Notes: generated from the sequence alone by a model not told the origin. DNA of 64,000 nt from Erinaceus europaeus (GCF_950295315.1 NC_080171.1:31116361-31180360); one strand, 5' to 3'; counted from the stretch's first letter, positions 43,965 to 55,690 are shown. Translations and numbers: made by a program.

Positions 43965-46160
43965 ATCTCACCAGAAACAAAAGTCAGCTCCAAATGGATC
44001 AAGGACCTGGATGTTAGACCAGAAACTATTAAATACTTAAAGGAAAACATTGGTGGAACACTTTCCCACCTAAACCTCAAGGACATTTTTGATGATACAA
44101 ACCCAATTGCAAGGAAGACTAAAGCAGAAACAAACCAATGGGACTACATCAAATTGAAAAGCTTCTGCACAGCCAAAGAAACTATCACACAAACAAGGAG
44201 ACCCCTCACAGAATAGGAGATCTTCACATGCCATACATCAGACAAGAGACTAATCACCAAAATATACAAAGAGCTCAGCAAACTTAGCAACAAAAAAGTA
44301 AATGATCCCATTCAAAAATGGGGAGAGGATATGAACAGAACATTCACTACAGAAGAGGTCCAAAAGGCTAACAAATACATGAAAATTTGCTCTAGGTCAC
44401 TGATTGTCAGAGAAATGCAAATAAAGACAACACTGAGATACCATCTCACCCCTGTGAGAATGGCAAACGTCAAAAAGGACAACATCAAATGCTGGAGAGG
44501 CTGTGGGGACAAAGGAATCCTAACAAATGGATTGTTCAAAGTTAACCCAATTGCCAAATAAGCCCTAAGACAGCAGGAACCTCCCACTTCCTCTATAGAG
44601 CTTGTATTTCCCCAGTCCTGGAACCTCTAGAGTGGGGCTCACTTTCCTGCCTGCTTCTCTCAATTCATACCAAATGATATTGCATCTGTTAATTCCAACC
44701 TAATCAACACAATGAATACCACCTCAGTTTGCTTCACTTCAGACTATGTCCAGAGACGTCAGGCATGGAATGTCAACCCTTCACCCTCATTACTCGGGTG
44801 AGACCTTTCCTTTCATAGTATTCTCTAATTCCATTCCAGGTGGTTCACTTCCTAACAAAGTCCCAAAACCTAGATATAGTCCAGGTCCCAAGGGATAGAA
44901 CATATGTTCATATGTATCCATAAATTGGGGCAAAATATATACCTGAAAGCAAAAGTACACAATAGTCTGCAGTGAGTCAGTATAAAGTTGATAATGAAAT
45001 AGTGTCTACTTAGACTTAGATATCCTCCTCATCTATTTCCTATTAGACTTCCCTCACTCACTGCAAAAAAATCAAAGCAAGGACAAGAGACCGGCATACT
45101 TTAACAATGACTCTTTAGTCACTATCAGGCCACCCCACAAACTGGGGCCCTAGTCGGGGAATCCTGAGATTCCCAAACAGGCATCATGGGCCTAGACCTT
45201 GAATAAATCCCTCTCTCCATTGTTACTGACCATAGACCCCTTTGTGGGCCCCCATAGGACCTTGCCCTAAACTTGGATCAACAATGGTAGAGAATGCTCC
45301 ATCTTCCAAAGGGAGGCTGGACAAACATACTCTATGCTACACCTGAGGAAAATGGGTCCTGATATTGGGGCAGCTTGGAACGTTCCTACTCATGACCACA
45401 GAATGTGAACTCAGATCTACAGGGATGCAGAGGTCACATAGACTCCTAAGCTGAATATGGGCCCCAGATCAGTTCAAATCGATGGGATTTACAGTCAACA
45501 ATATTTATACACCTTTCCCATATTTGGGAGCGACTCTTTCCTAACCCAGCTTTCTGGTTCTTTTTCCAGCCATGACATCATCTCCCCAAATAATAACTTG
45601 GATCTACCTGTGCATATCAGATTTCAGGCTCAGGGGGGAAAAATAATATAGCCACAAGCCCTTTGGAATATAACTAAAATATGTCTACTAGTTATCTATA
45701 AAACCAGAGACCACCCCCCCCACTCTTCATCTGCACTATTCCAGCCTTTAGGTTCATGATTAGTCAACAATTTGTTTGGCTTTATATGTTAACTCTCTTT
45801 TCAGCCTCCAGGTTCCAGTTGCTAGCATGATGCTGACCAGACTTCACTGGACAGACATCCCCACCAATGTGTCCTGGAGCTCTGATTCCCCAGAACCCCA
45901 CCCTACTAGGGAAAGAGAAAGACAGGCTGGGAGTATGGATTGACCTGTCAACACCCATGTTCAGCGGGGAAGCAATTACAGAAGCCAGACCTTCCACCTT
46001 CTGCATCCCACAATGACCTTGGGTCCATAGTCCCAGAGGGATAAAGAATAGGATAGCTATGGGGGAGGGGATGAGATACAGAGTTCTGGTGGTGGGAATT
46101 GTGTGAAGTTGTCCACCTCTTGTCCTATGGTTTTGTCAATGTTTCCTTTTTATAAATAAA
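43965..46160 (+). mobile_element. 5'-truncated L1 with long-form 3' UTR and a deletion over the ORF2 end
   Basis: It starts in ORF2 ('atctcaccagaaacaaaagt', equivalent to 29942 of the full-length copy) and continues to [11 protein letters not shown] (44.5 kb). It then jumps directly into 3' UTR ('tgttcaaagttaacccaatt'), losing the last domain and stop. The 3' UTR carries about 730 extra bases at 44978-45710, absent from the copies at 31.3 and 53.7 kb. It ends 'cctttttataaataaaatta'. Confidence 0.9.
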
Positions 46161-46361
46161 ATTATGTCTTTACGTGAAGAAAACACATTTCAGTAGAATG
46201 TAGAGTATCAGCAAAGACATATGACTGAATGAAAATCAAAATGCTACAAGCATAATAGGCTGATTTTATTTTCCTTCCTTCCTTTTTTTTTTTTTTTTTG
46301 TATTATCCTAACTTTCTGTCATAAGCACAATTTCTTCTGCAGAGAAACAACAAAACAAGCT

Positions 46362-46525
46362 TATGTGGGACCAGGTGGTAGCTCATCCTGTAGGCACCTA
46401 CATTACTATGCACACAGACCCAGCTTAAAGTTCCCAGTCCCCACCTGTTTGGGGAAACTTCACAAGCAGTGGAATAGTACTGCAGTAGTGTCTCTTGTGT
46501 TCTGAAAAGATAAATAAATAATGCT
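46362..46525 (+). mobile_element. SINE family b, sense
   Basis: 'gggaccaggtggtagctcat', 'cctgtaggcacctacattac', 'cacctgtttggggaaacttc' and 'ataaataaata' tail. The B box is poorly preserved. Confidence 0.8.
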
Positions 46526-46654
46526 CTCAGCATCCAGAAAATGTCAATCTGATCTTTATAAGCAAATAGCAATGAGTGCCTCCCTCCATGTCACTCAGCT
46601 TCCTTCGCTGTTCATTTTTTTTCCTTTTTCATCTATGCTTCCTCCCTTCCTTCT

Positions 46655-46808
46655 TTTTGTTTGTAATAGAGGGTGAAAGAAAGAAGAAGAGAGATACAGA
46701 GAGAATGACAGACACCTGTAGCACTGCTCCAGCATTTCTGAAGTTCCCCCCTGTAGGTGGGTTCTGGGGGCTTGAGCCTGGGGCTCAAGCTTCCACCTGG
46801 CCCCCAAT
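46655..46808 (-). mobile_element. SINE family b, antisense
   Basis: 'gagatacagagagaatgaca', 'cctgtagcactgctccagca', 'gggggcttgagcctggggct' and 'ccacctggccccc'. Confidence 0.83.
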
Positions 46809-47024
46809 GCTCAGCTATCGTCACCAATTCAGACCTCTCCTACTAGCCTCTTCAAGATTTGAGTTATGAAAAGCTCCAATATCCAAGCAATTGATGATTG
46901 AACATCTTTCTTTAAATTGAGTCACTATTTTTATACAAAAAATACTTTTAATAACAAAGAAAATTTAGCCTCACTGCTATAGACAAAAAAGCATTATTCC
47001 TGAAAACCAATGAAAGCAAGACAG

Positions 47025-47295
47025 TGGGGCTGGGTGGTAGCACCCTTGATTGAGCACACATGTCTCTATGCACAAGGACCTGGGTTCAAGCCTTCACTCC
47101 CCCACCTGCAGTGGGGATGCCCACAAGTGGTGAAGCAGTGCTGCAAGTGTCTCTCTTCCTTTCTCCCTCTCAGACTCTCTCTTCCCTCTCAATTTCTCTC
47201 TGTCCTATCAAATAAAAAGAGAGAGAGGAGAAGAGAGAGAGGGAGGGAAGAAAGGAGGCAGGGAGAAAGGGAGGGAGGAAGGAAGAAAGACAATT
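47025..47295 (+). mobile_element. SINE family b, sense, GA-rich tail
   Basis: 'ggggctgggtggtagcaccc', 'tgcacaaggacctgggttca', 'cacaagtggtgaagcagtgc', 'ctctgtcctatcaaataaaa' and a long GAGAGGGAGGAAGG tail. Confidence 0.9.
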
Positions 47296-47539
47296 CTAAC
47301 GAGATCTTCATCTCTAGAGGACATGGTCCTAAAAGCATCTCTCTCTGGGTGTGTCACTCAGAACAGAAAGAGGCACACAGGCTTTGCTCCTAGACTAATC
47401 AGAGAAACTGAAACAGATGCCCAGAAAGTGAATGGCAGAACCAGGTCAGCACACAGGGCAAGAACTGACCGCAAAGCCTCCCAGCCCCAGAGTGGGGGCA
47501 CACAGACCCTGCACTCTCTAGACTTTGAAGTTCGTTTGG

Positions 47540-47680
47540 GTTATTTTTAGATAGAGGCAGAGAAGCTGTGAGAGAGTGAAAGAGACCACAGGAGTGAAAA
47601 TTCCTTCAATGTAGTGAGGACTGGGCTTGAACTTGGGTCGCACACTATCCAAGTGAGCTATTTCACCAGCTCTTTTCAGG
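47540..47680 (-). mobile_element. SINE family e-like, antisense
   Basis: 'tagatagaggcagagaagct', 'gactgggcttgaacttgggt' and 'gagctatttcaccagctctt'. Confidence 0.65.
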
Positions 47681-48513
47681 TTTTGAGAAGAAAGGTGTCA
47701 ACCCTCCTTTCCCAGTGAAGAGAGGTGGAAAGAGCCAGCTAAACCAGGAAAGCAAAATGAAAGAGAAAGAGGATCAAGAGAGGGACAAAGGAAGTAAGGC
47801 AGGAAGCTAGAAAGGAACACTCACAGCCACCACGTGGCCACCACTTGTGCGCCACCAGTCCCTCAGAGTCAAACTACAGTAAGTGTCTTCTGCTGGCAGC
47901 AACTTTCCTCTCATTACAGCAGAAAGAACGTTCAGCCCAGTGAGCCTTCCTGTGTGCTAATTACCTCAGGATTGACTGCCAAAGGAGCCCATCAGCCAAA
48001 CCACTTAGATTCGTAATGTAACCAACAGAAAAGATTCACTCTTAATTAAAAACCAAGATGACCTTTTTGGAAGGCTTATTTCTGGAAGCAAAGAAGCGAC
48101 TTTTTTTTTTTTTTTTAAGATTAAGTAACTCCTAATTAAGTTCCGCAGCCACAAGGCCCGTGGGCATGCGCACTTGAATATCTGATGGTGTCTGTGATCA
48201 GGGTGTCATACAAACCCATGCCACGTCTTCCTGGGTCTGAAATGGGAGAGGAACAGATGGGAGATGGCTCTGTAGAGTGGAACTCCATGGGCAACCTGAT
48301 GAGTAAGAAATGAGGTTAGTCTTTGAGGGGAGAGGGGGTTGATGAGTGGTGTTTGTCTCCCAGAGCCCACAAGAACTGTGCACTGACAGGCAAGGGAAGA
48401 GGGAGAGATAGGGCTGAAATTACTAACACAGAGTGGCACTGAGGGGGTAGGGTTTTAATAGTTCTTCCCATACAAATGGAGTTCTGTGCTGTATAGTTTA
48501 AGAAAGCACCAAA
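47681..48513. other. single-copy-looking DNA, relatively GC-rich
   Basis: T-run at 48101-48116. Frames at 47834-48016 and on the minus strand 48198-48549 have no recognisable domain. I found no convincing exon. Confidence 0.5.
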
Positions 48514-48515
48514 CT

Positions 48516-48745
48516 GGGGCAGGGCAATGGAATACTCAAGTAAGTGCACCTATATGAAAGGACCTGGGTTTAAGCCACCAGTCCCTACCTGCAAAAGAGA
48601 AGCTTCAGGAGTGGTGAAGTAGCAGTGCAGGTATCTATCTATCTATCTACTATCTATCAACCTATCTATCATCTATCTCCTTTTCCCTTTCAATTTCTCT
48701 CTGTCTTATCAAATAAATTGAATAAATATACTTTTACTAGAATAA
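48516..48745 (+). mobile_element. SINE family b, sense, with (CTAT)n
   Basis: 'ggggcagggcaatggaatac', 'aggacctgggtttaagccac' and 'tgcaggtatctatctatcta'. Its pyrimidine-rich body has become a CTAT/ATCT microsatellite at 48634-48678. Confidence 0.87.
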
Positions 48746-49256
48746 AAGAAAGCACCAAATTTCCAGAGAGTAAAGAAGGTCTACACTTGGGGGAAAATCT
48801 GAGCATCTATCTTCACCTTTGAGTCAGGACTAGAGAATGGGAAGAAATGGGGGAAAAAATAGAAACAAATTGTGTTATGAAGGTACACATGTAACTAAAT
48901 GAATGAATCCTCAATGGACAAAAGTCTATCACAGCAGATAGTAGGGCTCAGAAAGAAAAAGAAAGTATTACTAAGAAGTCTGGGATTCTAAGTCTCTATG
49001 ATGGCCCAGGATAATGGTTTGGTGGAGAGTAGATGTACTGACACCCATCTTGGAGAAATATAGAAATGTATCCCCATGTCAACACCAGTCACGAAAAAGT
49101 CAACACTCTTGATAAAGTGATAGTGAAGCTGGAAAAATAAGTGTTCTGTATTTAGTGTGTCTAACCATAGATCAGAAAGATCTGACTCTGTATCTTGTAA
49201 TTAACTGATCCATAGTCATGTCTGTGTGAGAAGCACTGTTCTCCTTCTGTGTATTA
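48746..49256. other. single-copy-looking DNA
   Basis: Nothing recognised. Confidence 0.45.
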
Positions 49257-49370
49257 AGTTTTTAATTGCTATTAGTGAGTTAATAATGATTAACAAGACT
49301 GTAAGATAACTGAAGTATAATTGCACACAGTTCCCACCACCAGAGTTCCATCTCACCCCCTCCATTGAAA
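49257..49370 (-). mobile_element. L1 3'-terminal fragment, antisense
   Basis: 'taagtttttaattgctatta', 'aatgattaacaagactgtaa' and 'cacagttcccaccaccagag'. Confidence 0.82.
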
Positions 49371-50409
49371 TTAACTTTTTAAAAACTGTTTTTGCAGGTA
49401 TTTTCTAAGTACTTAGAAAAGCCCTGACAATAAATCCTTAATAAATACAAGTTCTTTGTGTGTTTCTTTTTTAATATTATTTCTTCATGATTAAGACATC
49501 AGGCCTGGTATACTTATCCAAATGTCTTACCAGAATGCTCCTTGATTATGAGTATAAACTTTAAAGTCTAACAGGCCAATGTGCAAACCCCAATTCTACA
49601 AACTAACTGCAAGACTCAGTCTCTTCATCTGGAGAGCAGGGAAGTGAGTCAGATTATTTCCTGCAGACAGTTACTGAGAAGACTGAAGGTGCTCCACACC
49701 TGGCAGTTATCCTCCATTAACTATTATTTTATCCCATTCCTTCTACTTTCAGACATACTGTCAAAGAAAAATTACGTAGATTAGAATACTTTATGATCCT
49801 ATGACTATACAATTCTGAGATAATCTGAATATTCTTTAATAGGAAGACTCCTAAAATGGGTCATTTAGGGAAGCTTAAGAATTGACAGGAAGCTTAAACA
49901 TTCTTCAATTCCTTTCTGAAACTCCATTAAAATGACTATAGTGAGATTTTTTAAATCCACAATGACAAAAGAAGTAGTAGTAGTAGGAGGAACATCAACA
50001 ATAGAATTTTTGAAAGCTAAGAACAAGAGGGATAGAGTGAATGCTATAGAAGATAAAGACTCTTATTTCTAATTAATATGGAGGGGGGAAAAATCAACAA
50101 CCCCAAAAGGAACTGGAAGCACTAGGTAGTTTTAAAAGTGGATGTATATGGGAGTTTAACAAGCACTTATTGATGAAATCAGAAAGTCAGACCCTGAGAT
50201 GTCAGACCCTGTCCAGTTCAGCCAGGGAACTTTTCTCCCTAACACTGGGGAAAAAATAAAATAATAATAATAACTAAAGGTTTTATTTTTGGAAAGGAAC
50301 ATCAGCTAGATCAGAAGTACTATACAGAAAGCAGGAGAAAAAATTGGATGTTTACATGGAACTGCCTTTCATGACACTTATAAAGCAGCGGCCATAAGAT
50401 TAAGCAAAA
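49371..50409. other. single-copy-looking DNA
   Basis: Short GTA repeat (49974-49987) and AAT repeat (50258-50269). Nothing else recognised. Confidence 0.45.
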
Positions 50410-50698
50410 CTTGGGAGTTGGGTGGTAGAGCAGTGGGTTAAGCACAGGTGGCACAAAGCACAAGGATCCAGGTTCAAGCCCCTGGCTCCTCACCTGCAGG
50501 GGAGTCACTTTACAGGCGGTGAAGCAGGTCTGCAGGTATCTATCTTTCTCTCCCTCTCTATCTTCCCTTCCTCTCTCCATTTCTCTCTGTCCTATCTAAC
50601 AACAGTGACATCAATAACAATAATAACTACAATAAAACAAGGGCAACAAAAGGGAATAAATAAATATTTTTTAAAAATTAAAATAAATAAAATAAAGA
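50410..50698 (+). mobile_element. SINE family a, sense
   Basis: 'gggagttgggtggtagagca', 'gtgggttaagcacaggtggc', 'ggttcaagcccc', 'atctaacaacagtgacatca' and an A-rich tail. Confidence 0.93.
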
Positions 50699-51129
50699 AT
50701 AAGCAAAACTTAAACGCAATTCCTTGGGAGCACTAGCCATGCTTAAGGTGCCCAGTCAAAAGCTGGAAATTTATACACAGGCAGAACCATCCCATAGTCA
50801 AAGAAAGCTCTGGTGGCCAGCTCTGGTCTAGCACAAAGATTAGGTCATTTTCTGAAGGGTCTGACCAGCCTAAGAGGAACAACTCAAAAAACACTGACAG
50901 TGGCTAGGGAGGAGAGATGTGGGGAAGGCAGACGTCCAACAAATTAGCAAAAAAAAAAAAAAATTCATAAAATGACTAATTTCCTATCATTTTATTAGAT
51001 TCTTCCCAATCTTTGAAGTGATACAAAAGATCAGCAGCTAGATGGAAATGAAAGCAACCAAAACAAGCAAACAACAACGATAATTTGAAGAAACAGAAAC
51101 AAAGGAAAAGAAAGTATCAAAACATTCGG
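50699..51129. other. single-copy-looking DNA
   Basis: A-run of about 16 at 50949-50964. Nothing else recognised. Confidence 0.45.
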
Positions 51130-51478
51130 GGGCTGGGCGACAAAAGCATTGTTGGGGTGGGCAGTGGGGCAGTGGGTTAAGTACACATGGCACAAAGCAC
51201 AAGGACCACTGTAAAGATCCCAGTTCGAGCTCCCCACACACACACCTGCAGGGGAGGGGGGTTTGCTGGTCGCCTCAGAATCGGTAAAGCAGGTCTGCAG
51301 GTGACTATCTTTCTCTCCCCCTCTGTCTTCCCCTCCTCTCTTGATTTCTTTCTGTCCTATCCAACAGCAATAACAGCAATAACAACAAGGGCAAGAAAAA
51401 TGGCCTCCAGGAGCAGTGGATTCGTAGTGCAGACACCGAGCCCCAGCAACAACCCTGGAGGCAAAAAAAAAAAAAAAA
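51130..51478 (+). mobile_element. SINE family a with 3' extension block, sense
   Basis: 'gggcagtggggcagtgggtt', 'cagttcgagctcc', a CA-rich expansion at 51236, 'ctctgtcttcccctcctctc', 'gagcagtggattcgtagtgc' and 'cagcaacaaccctggaggca' plus A-tail. Confidence 0.92.
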
Positions 51479-51512
51479 TCAGCATTAATATCATCAGAGA
51501 ATAAATAAATGT

Positions 51513-51730
51513 CAGGCGGCAAGATAGCTCACCTGGAGAGTCTGCCTGCTTGTCAGGCCCAAGACCCAGGTTCAAGGTGACTGCCACTACACAGGAGGAA
51601 CTTTTATGCTGTGGTGTCTTTCTCTCTCTCTTTGTATCTGAAAAGCCATTCTCGAGCTGTAAAGCCTCTATGATGACAAAAAAGAGAAAGGAAGAAAGAA
51701 AGAGATGGAGGGAGGAAGGAAGGAAGGAAG
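51513..51730 (+). mobile_element. SINE family e, sense
   Basis: 'ggcggcaagatagctcacct', 'cccaagacccaggttcaagg', 'ctctctctttgtatctgaaa' and a GGAAGGAAG tail. It parallels the copy at 56.25 kb. Confidence 0.75.
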
Positions 51731-51785
51731 AAGAGATAAAGATGTTGCCCCAGATGGAGTGGATTATCACAACAAAGAAATGTTT

Positions 51786-51798
51786 AAAAGCAACTTTA
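51786..51798. repeat. 13-bp target-site duplication of inverted L1, left copy
   Basis: 'aaaagcaacttta', repeated exactly at 54159-54171. Confidence 0.92.
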
Positions 51799-52730
51799 AT
51801 CCATTTGGAGTTGATTTTTGTTTTTGGTGAGATAAAGTTGTTCAGTTTCATTCTTCTGCATGTTTCAACCCAGTTTTCCCAGCACCATTTATTGAAGAGA
51901 GCCTCCTTTTTCCATTTAATCCTTTGGGCTCCCTTATCAAAGATTAGATGCCCATAAGGTGTTCAATTCTGTTCCACTGGTCTGTGTGCCTATTTTTGTT
52001 CCAGTACCATGCTGTTTTGATGATGATGGCTTTATAATATAGTTTAAGGTCTGGGAGTGTGATGCCTCCATTTTTGTTTCTTTTCCTCAAGATGGTTTTG
52101 GCAATTCTAGGTGTTTTCAGGTTCCAGATAAATGATTGTAGTGTTTGTTCTATTCTCTTAAAGAAGCTTGGTGGAACTTTGATGGGTATTGCATTACATT
52201 TGTATATGGCTCTGGGGAGAATATTCATTCTGATGATATTTATTCTTCCAATCCATGAGCATGGGATATCTTTCCATTTCTTGGTATCAGTTTCTATTTC
52301 CTAGAGTAGCGACTGATAGTTTTCAGCATACAAGACTTTCACTTCTTTGGTCAACTTTATTCCTAGGTATTTGATTGATTTTGCTGAAACAGTAAATGGG
52401 AGTGATTTCTGGATGTCTTCTTCTTCAGATTTAGTGTTTGCATAAAGAAATGCCACTGATTTTTGTACATTGATTTTGTAGCCTGACACCTTGCTATATT
52501 GCCTAATAACTTCCAGTAATTTTCTACTGGATTTTTTAGGACTTTCTATGTATACTATCATATCATCTGCAAATAGTGAGAGCTTGACTTCTTCCCTTCC
52601 AATCTGTATTCCTTTGATTTCTTTCTCTTGCCTGATTGCTATGGCAAGAACTTCCAATACTATGTTGAAGAGTAACGGTGACAGTGGACAGCCCTGTCTA
52701 GTCCCCGATCTGAGGGGGAATGCTTTCAGA
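51799..52730 (-). mobile_element. inverted ORF2 part of the twin-primed L1
   Basis: Minus frames 51944-52228 and 52301-52657 carry [18 protein letters not shown], the FADD reverse-transcriptase motif and [14 protein letters not shown]. Only a few differences from the 29.0-29.9 kb sequence are apparent. A stop lies between the frames near 52300. Confidence 0.93.
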
Positions 52731-54158
52731 GCTAGAAGGAATTATGTTAACTAAGTCAGAAAGATAAAGATGAGTATGGGATGATCCCACTCATCAACAG
52801 AAGTTGAGTAAGAAGATCTGAAAGGGAAACTAAAAGCAGGACCTGATCAAATTGTAAGTAGGGCACCAAAGTAACCCTGTGGTGAGGGGTAGACATGCAG
52901 CTTCCTGGGCCAGTGGGGGGTGGGAGTGGGTGGGAGGGATGGGTCACAGTCTTTTGGTGGTGGGAATGGTGTTTATGTACACTCCTAGCAAAATGTAGAC
53001 ATATAAATCAGTAGTTAATTAATATGAGAGGGGGAAAATCAGTTGTATGTCTCAAAGTTTCTCAAAACATAAACTGAATCTTTTTAATATATAGGCTGTG
53101 TATTTGATATGCGGTCTCTCTCAAAAGCCTAGACCAAGTAGATTAGAAGCATCCAATAGCACAGCTATATACAAGATACTGGATACTGTACAGCAAACCA
53201 TAACAAAAGGACTTTTCAAAGTTAACCCAATTACCAAATAATGTGATGATAACATTAACTATCGATTGTCTTTTTGAACCCTAAGACAGCAGGAACCTCA
53301 CATCTCCACTATAGAGCCCCTACTTCCCCCAGTCCTGGAACCCTTGGATAGGGCCCACCTTCCCGTATGCATCTCCCAATCCATACCAAATAATATTGCA
53401 TCCACCGATCACAACCTAACCAACGCAATGATTGCCACCTCAACATGCTTCACCTCAGACTGTGTCCAGAGACTTCACGTGTGGAATGACAACCCTTCAG
53501 TTTCATTACTCGGGTGAGACCTTTCCTTTTATAGTACACTCTAATTTCATCTCAGGTGGTTCACTTTCTAACAAAGTCCCATAACTTAGATATACACCAG
53601 TTTCTATGAGAGAGAGCTTATGTTCACACGTATCCATAAACTACTGCAAAATATATACCTGAAAGCAGAAGTACACTAGAGTTTGCAGTGAGTACCCCCC
53701 TAACACTTCCTCTCCACTATTCCAAGCTTGGGATCCATGATTGCTCAACAATTCGTTTGGCTTCGTATGTTAACTCTCTTTTCAATCACCAGGTTCCAGA
53801 TGCCACCAGGATGTTGGCCAGGCTTCCCTGGATTGAAGACCCCACCAATATGTCCTGGAGCTCAGCTTCCCCAGAGACACACCCTACTAGGGAAAGAGAG
53901 AGGCAGACTGGGAGTATGGACCAACCAGTCAATGCCCATGTTCAGCGGGGAAGCAATTACAGAAGCCAGACCTTCTACCTTCTGCAACCCTCAATGACCC
54001 TGGGTCCATGCTCCCAGAGGGATGGAGAATGGGAAAACTATCAGGGGAGGGGGTGGGATATGGAGATTGGGTGGTGGGAATTGTGTGGAGTTGTACCCCT
54101 CCTACTTTATGGTTTTGTTCGTTAATCCTTTCTTAAATAAAAAATTAAAAAAAAAAAA
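52731..54158 (+). mobile_element. sense 3' part of the twin-primed L1, with fuller 3' UTR
   Basis: It begins 'agctagaaggaattatgtta' with a 6-base loss relative to other copies, then ORF2 stop region, then a 3' UTR that retains the about 430 bases missing from the 24.5 kb element (52857-53287). It ends with the terminal block and 'tcttaaataaaaaatta'. The frame 53688-54125 is UTR. Confidence 0.93.
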
Positions 54159-54171
54159 AAAAGCAACTTTA
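54159..54171. repeat. 13-bp target-site duplication of inverted L1, right copy
   Basis: 'aaaagcaacttta'. It also forms the left part of the target duplication of the adjacent SINE. Confidence 0.92.
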
Positions 54172-54172
54172 G

Positions 54173-54461
54173 CGGGAGTCGGGTGGTAGCACAGTGGGTT
54201 AAGCTCACATGGCGTGAAGTGCAAGGACCTGCATAAATATCTGTGTTTGAGCCCCTGGCTCCCCACCTGCAGGGGAGTCAGTTCACAAGCGTGAAGCAGG
54301 TCTGTAGGTGTCTATCTTTCTCTCCCCCTCTCTGTCTTCCCCTCCTCTCTCCATTTCTCTCTGTCCTATCCAACAACGATGACAACCACAATAGCAATAA
54401 AAACTACAGCAATAAAAAACAAGGACAACAAAAGTGAAAATAAATAAATATAAAAAATTAA
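54173..54461 (+). mobile_element. SINE family a, sense, at the same target site as the L1
   Basis: 'gggagtcgggtggtagcaca', 'gtgggttaagctcacatggc', 'cacctgcaggggagtcagtt', 'aacaacgatgacaaccacaa' and an A-rich tail. Its right flank 'aaaagcaacctta' (54462-54474) matches 54159-54171 at 12 of 13 bases. Confidence 0.93.
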
Positions 54462-54475
54462 AAAAGCAACCTTAG

Positions 54476-54939
54476 CAATGTTGCAAAGTACAGCAGAAAA
54501 TAAATATCCAACAGAAGGACTAAATGGCAAGATTGAAAAAACATCCCGGGAAGTGTGCCAAAAGATAACTAGATAGAAAAAAGGGCAAGAAAGGCAAATA
54601 AGTTGTCTTAGCCATTGAACTTTTATCTTTTCACTAAGGCAACACCAGGAATGTGGGGCCAGAAGCCAGGACCCAGCTTCAAAGTCACACAGAGAATCTA
54701 CTCGTGGGTTCAGTAATGAGAGATTTGATTGATGAGTACTAAATCCACATTCTGTTTTCCTTCATTTGTACCATCCCTCCTACATGGCCACTCCACACCT
54801 TGCCCCCACACTTTTTCTTTGCTTAGCAGGTTCAAGCCCAAGGAATGAGGTTCAAGCCCCAGCCCCAAATAGGAGCACTGTGGATGGCATCTGGGGAAGC
54901 TCCATGGATGGAGGTGGTATTGTTGTCGCTCCTTACCTC
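54476..54939. other. single-copy-looking DNA with a possible SINE fragment
   Basis: 54826-54900 ('gcaggttcaagcccaaggaa', 'tgaggttcaagccccagccc') holds two B-box-like segments, possibly a decayed SINE into which the following pyrimidine tract grew. Confidence 0.4.
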
Positions 54940-55690
54940 TCCTTATTCCTCCTCTCCACTCCTCTCCTTCTCCTCTCTTCTCCTCTCTTCTCCTCTCCTC
55001 TCCTCTCCTTCTCCTTCTCCTCTCCTTCTCCTCTCCTCTCCTCTCCTCTCCTTCTCCTTTCCTCTCCTCTCCTCTCCTTCTCCTCTCCTCTCCTCTCCTC
55101 TTCTCTCCTTCTCCTCTCCTCTCCTCTCCTCTCCTTCTCCTTTCCTCTCCTCTCCTCTCCTTCTCCTCTCCTTCTCCTCTCCTCTCCTCTCCTTCTCCTC
55201 TCCTCTCCTCTCCTCTCCTCTCCTCCTCCTTTCCTCTCCTCTCCTTCTCCTTTCCTCTCCTCTCCTCTTCTCTCCTTCTCCTCTCCTTCTCCTTTCCTTC
55301 TCCTCTCCTCTCCTCTCCTTCTCCTCTCCTCTCCTTCTCCTCTCCTCTCCTCTCCTCTCCTCTCCTCTCCTTCTCCTTTCCTCTCCTCTCCTCTTCTCTC
55401 CTTCTCCTCTCCTCTCCTTCTCCTCTCCTCTTCTCTCCTTCTCCTCTCCTCTCCTCTCCTCTCCTTCTCCTTTCCTCTCCTCTCCTCTCCTCTCCTCTCC
55501 TCTCCTTCTCCTCTCCTTCTCCTCTCCTCTCCTTTCCTCTCTTCTCCTCTCCTCTCCTCTCCTTCTCCTTTCCTCTCCTCTCCTCCTCCTTTCCTCTCCT
55601 CTCCTCTCCTTTCCTCTCCTCTCCTCTCCTTCTCCTCTCCTCTCCTCTCCTCTCCTCTCTTCTCCTACCCTCTCGTCTGTTCTTTCTTCT
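54940..55690. repeat. long polypyrimidine satellite, (CTCCT/CTTCTC)n
   Basis: About 740 bases of almost pure C/T made of CTCCT, TCTCC and CTTCTCC units with higher-order blocks such as 'ttctcctttcctctcctctc' recurring irregularly. All frames stay open for up to 320 codons (SSPLLS or EERRGEE), which is composition and not coding. Very long mirror-symmetric purine/pyrimidine tracts can form triplex DNA. Confidence 0.97.

Larger units (their letters stand above)
51799..54158. mobile_element. L1 with inverted 5' part (twin-priming structure)
   Basis: 51799-52730 is antisense L1 ORF2, equivalent to 29977 back to about 29029 of the full-length element. At 52730/52731 it switches to sense sequence equivalent to about 30826 onward. 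It then runs through the ORF2 end and a complete 3' UTR with terminal block to an A-tail at 54158. About 850 bases of ORF2 between the two parts are missing. The perfect 13-bp flanks show one insertion event. The breakpoint shares 'cag' with both parts. Confidence 0.95.
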
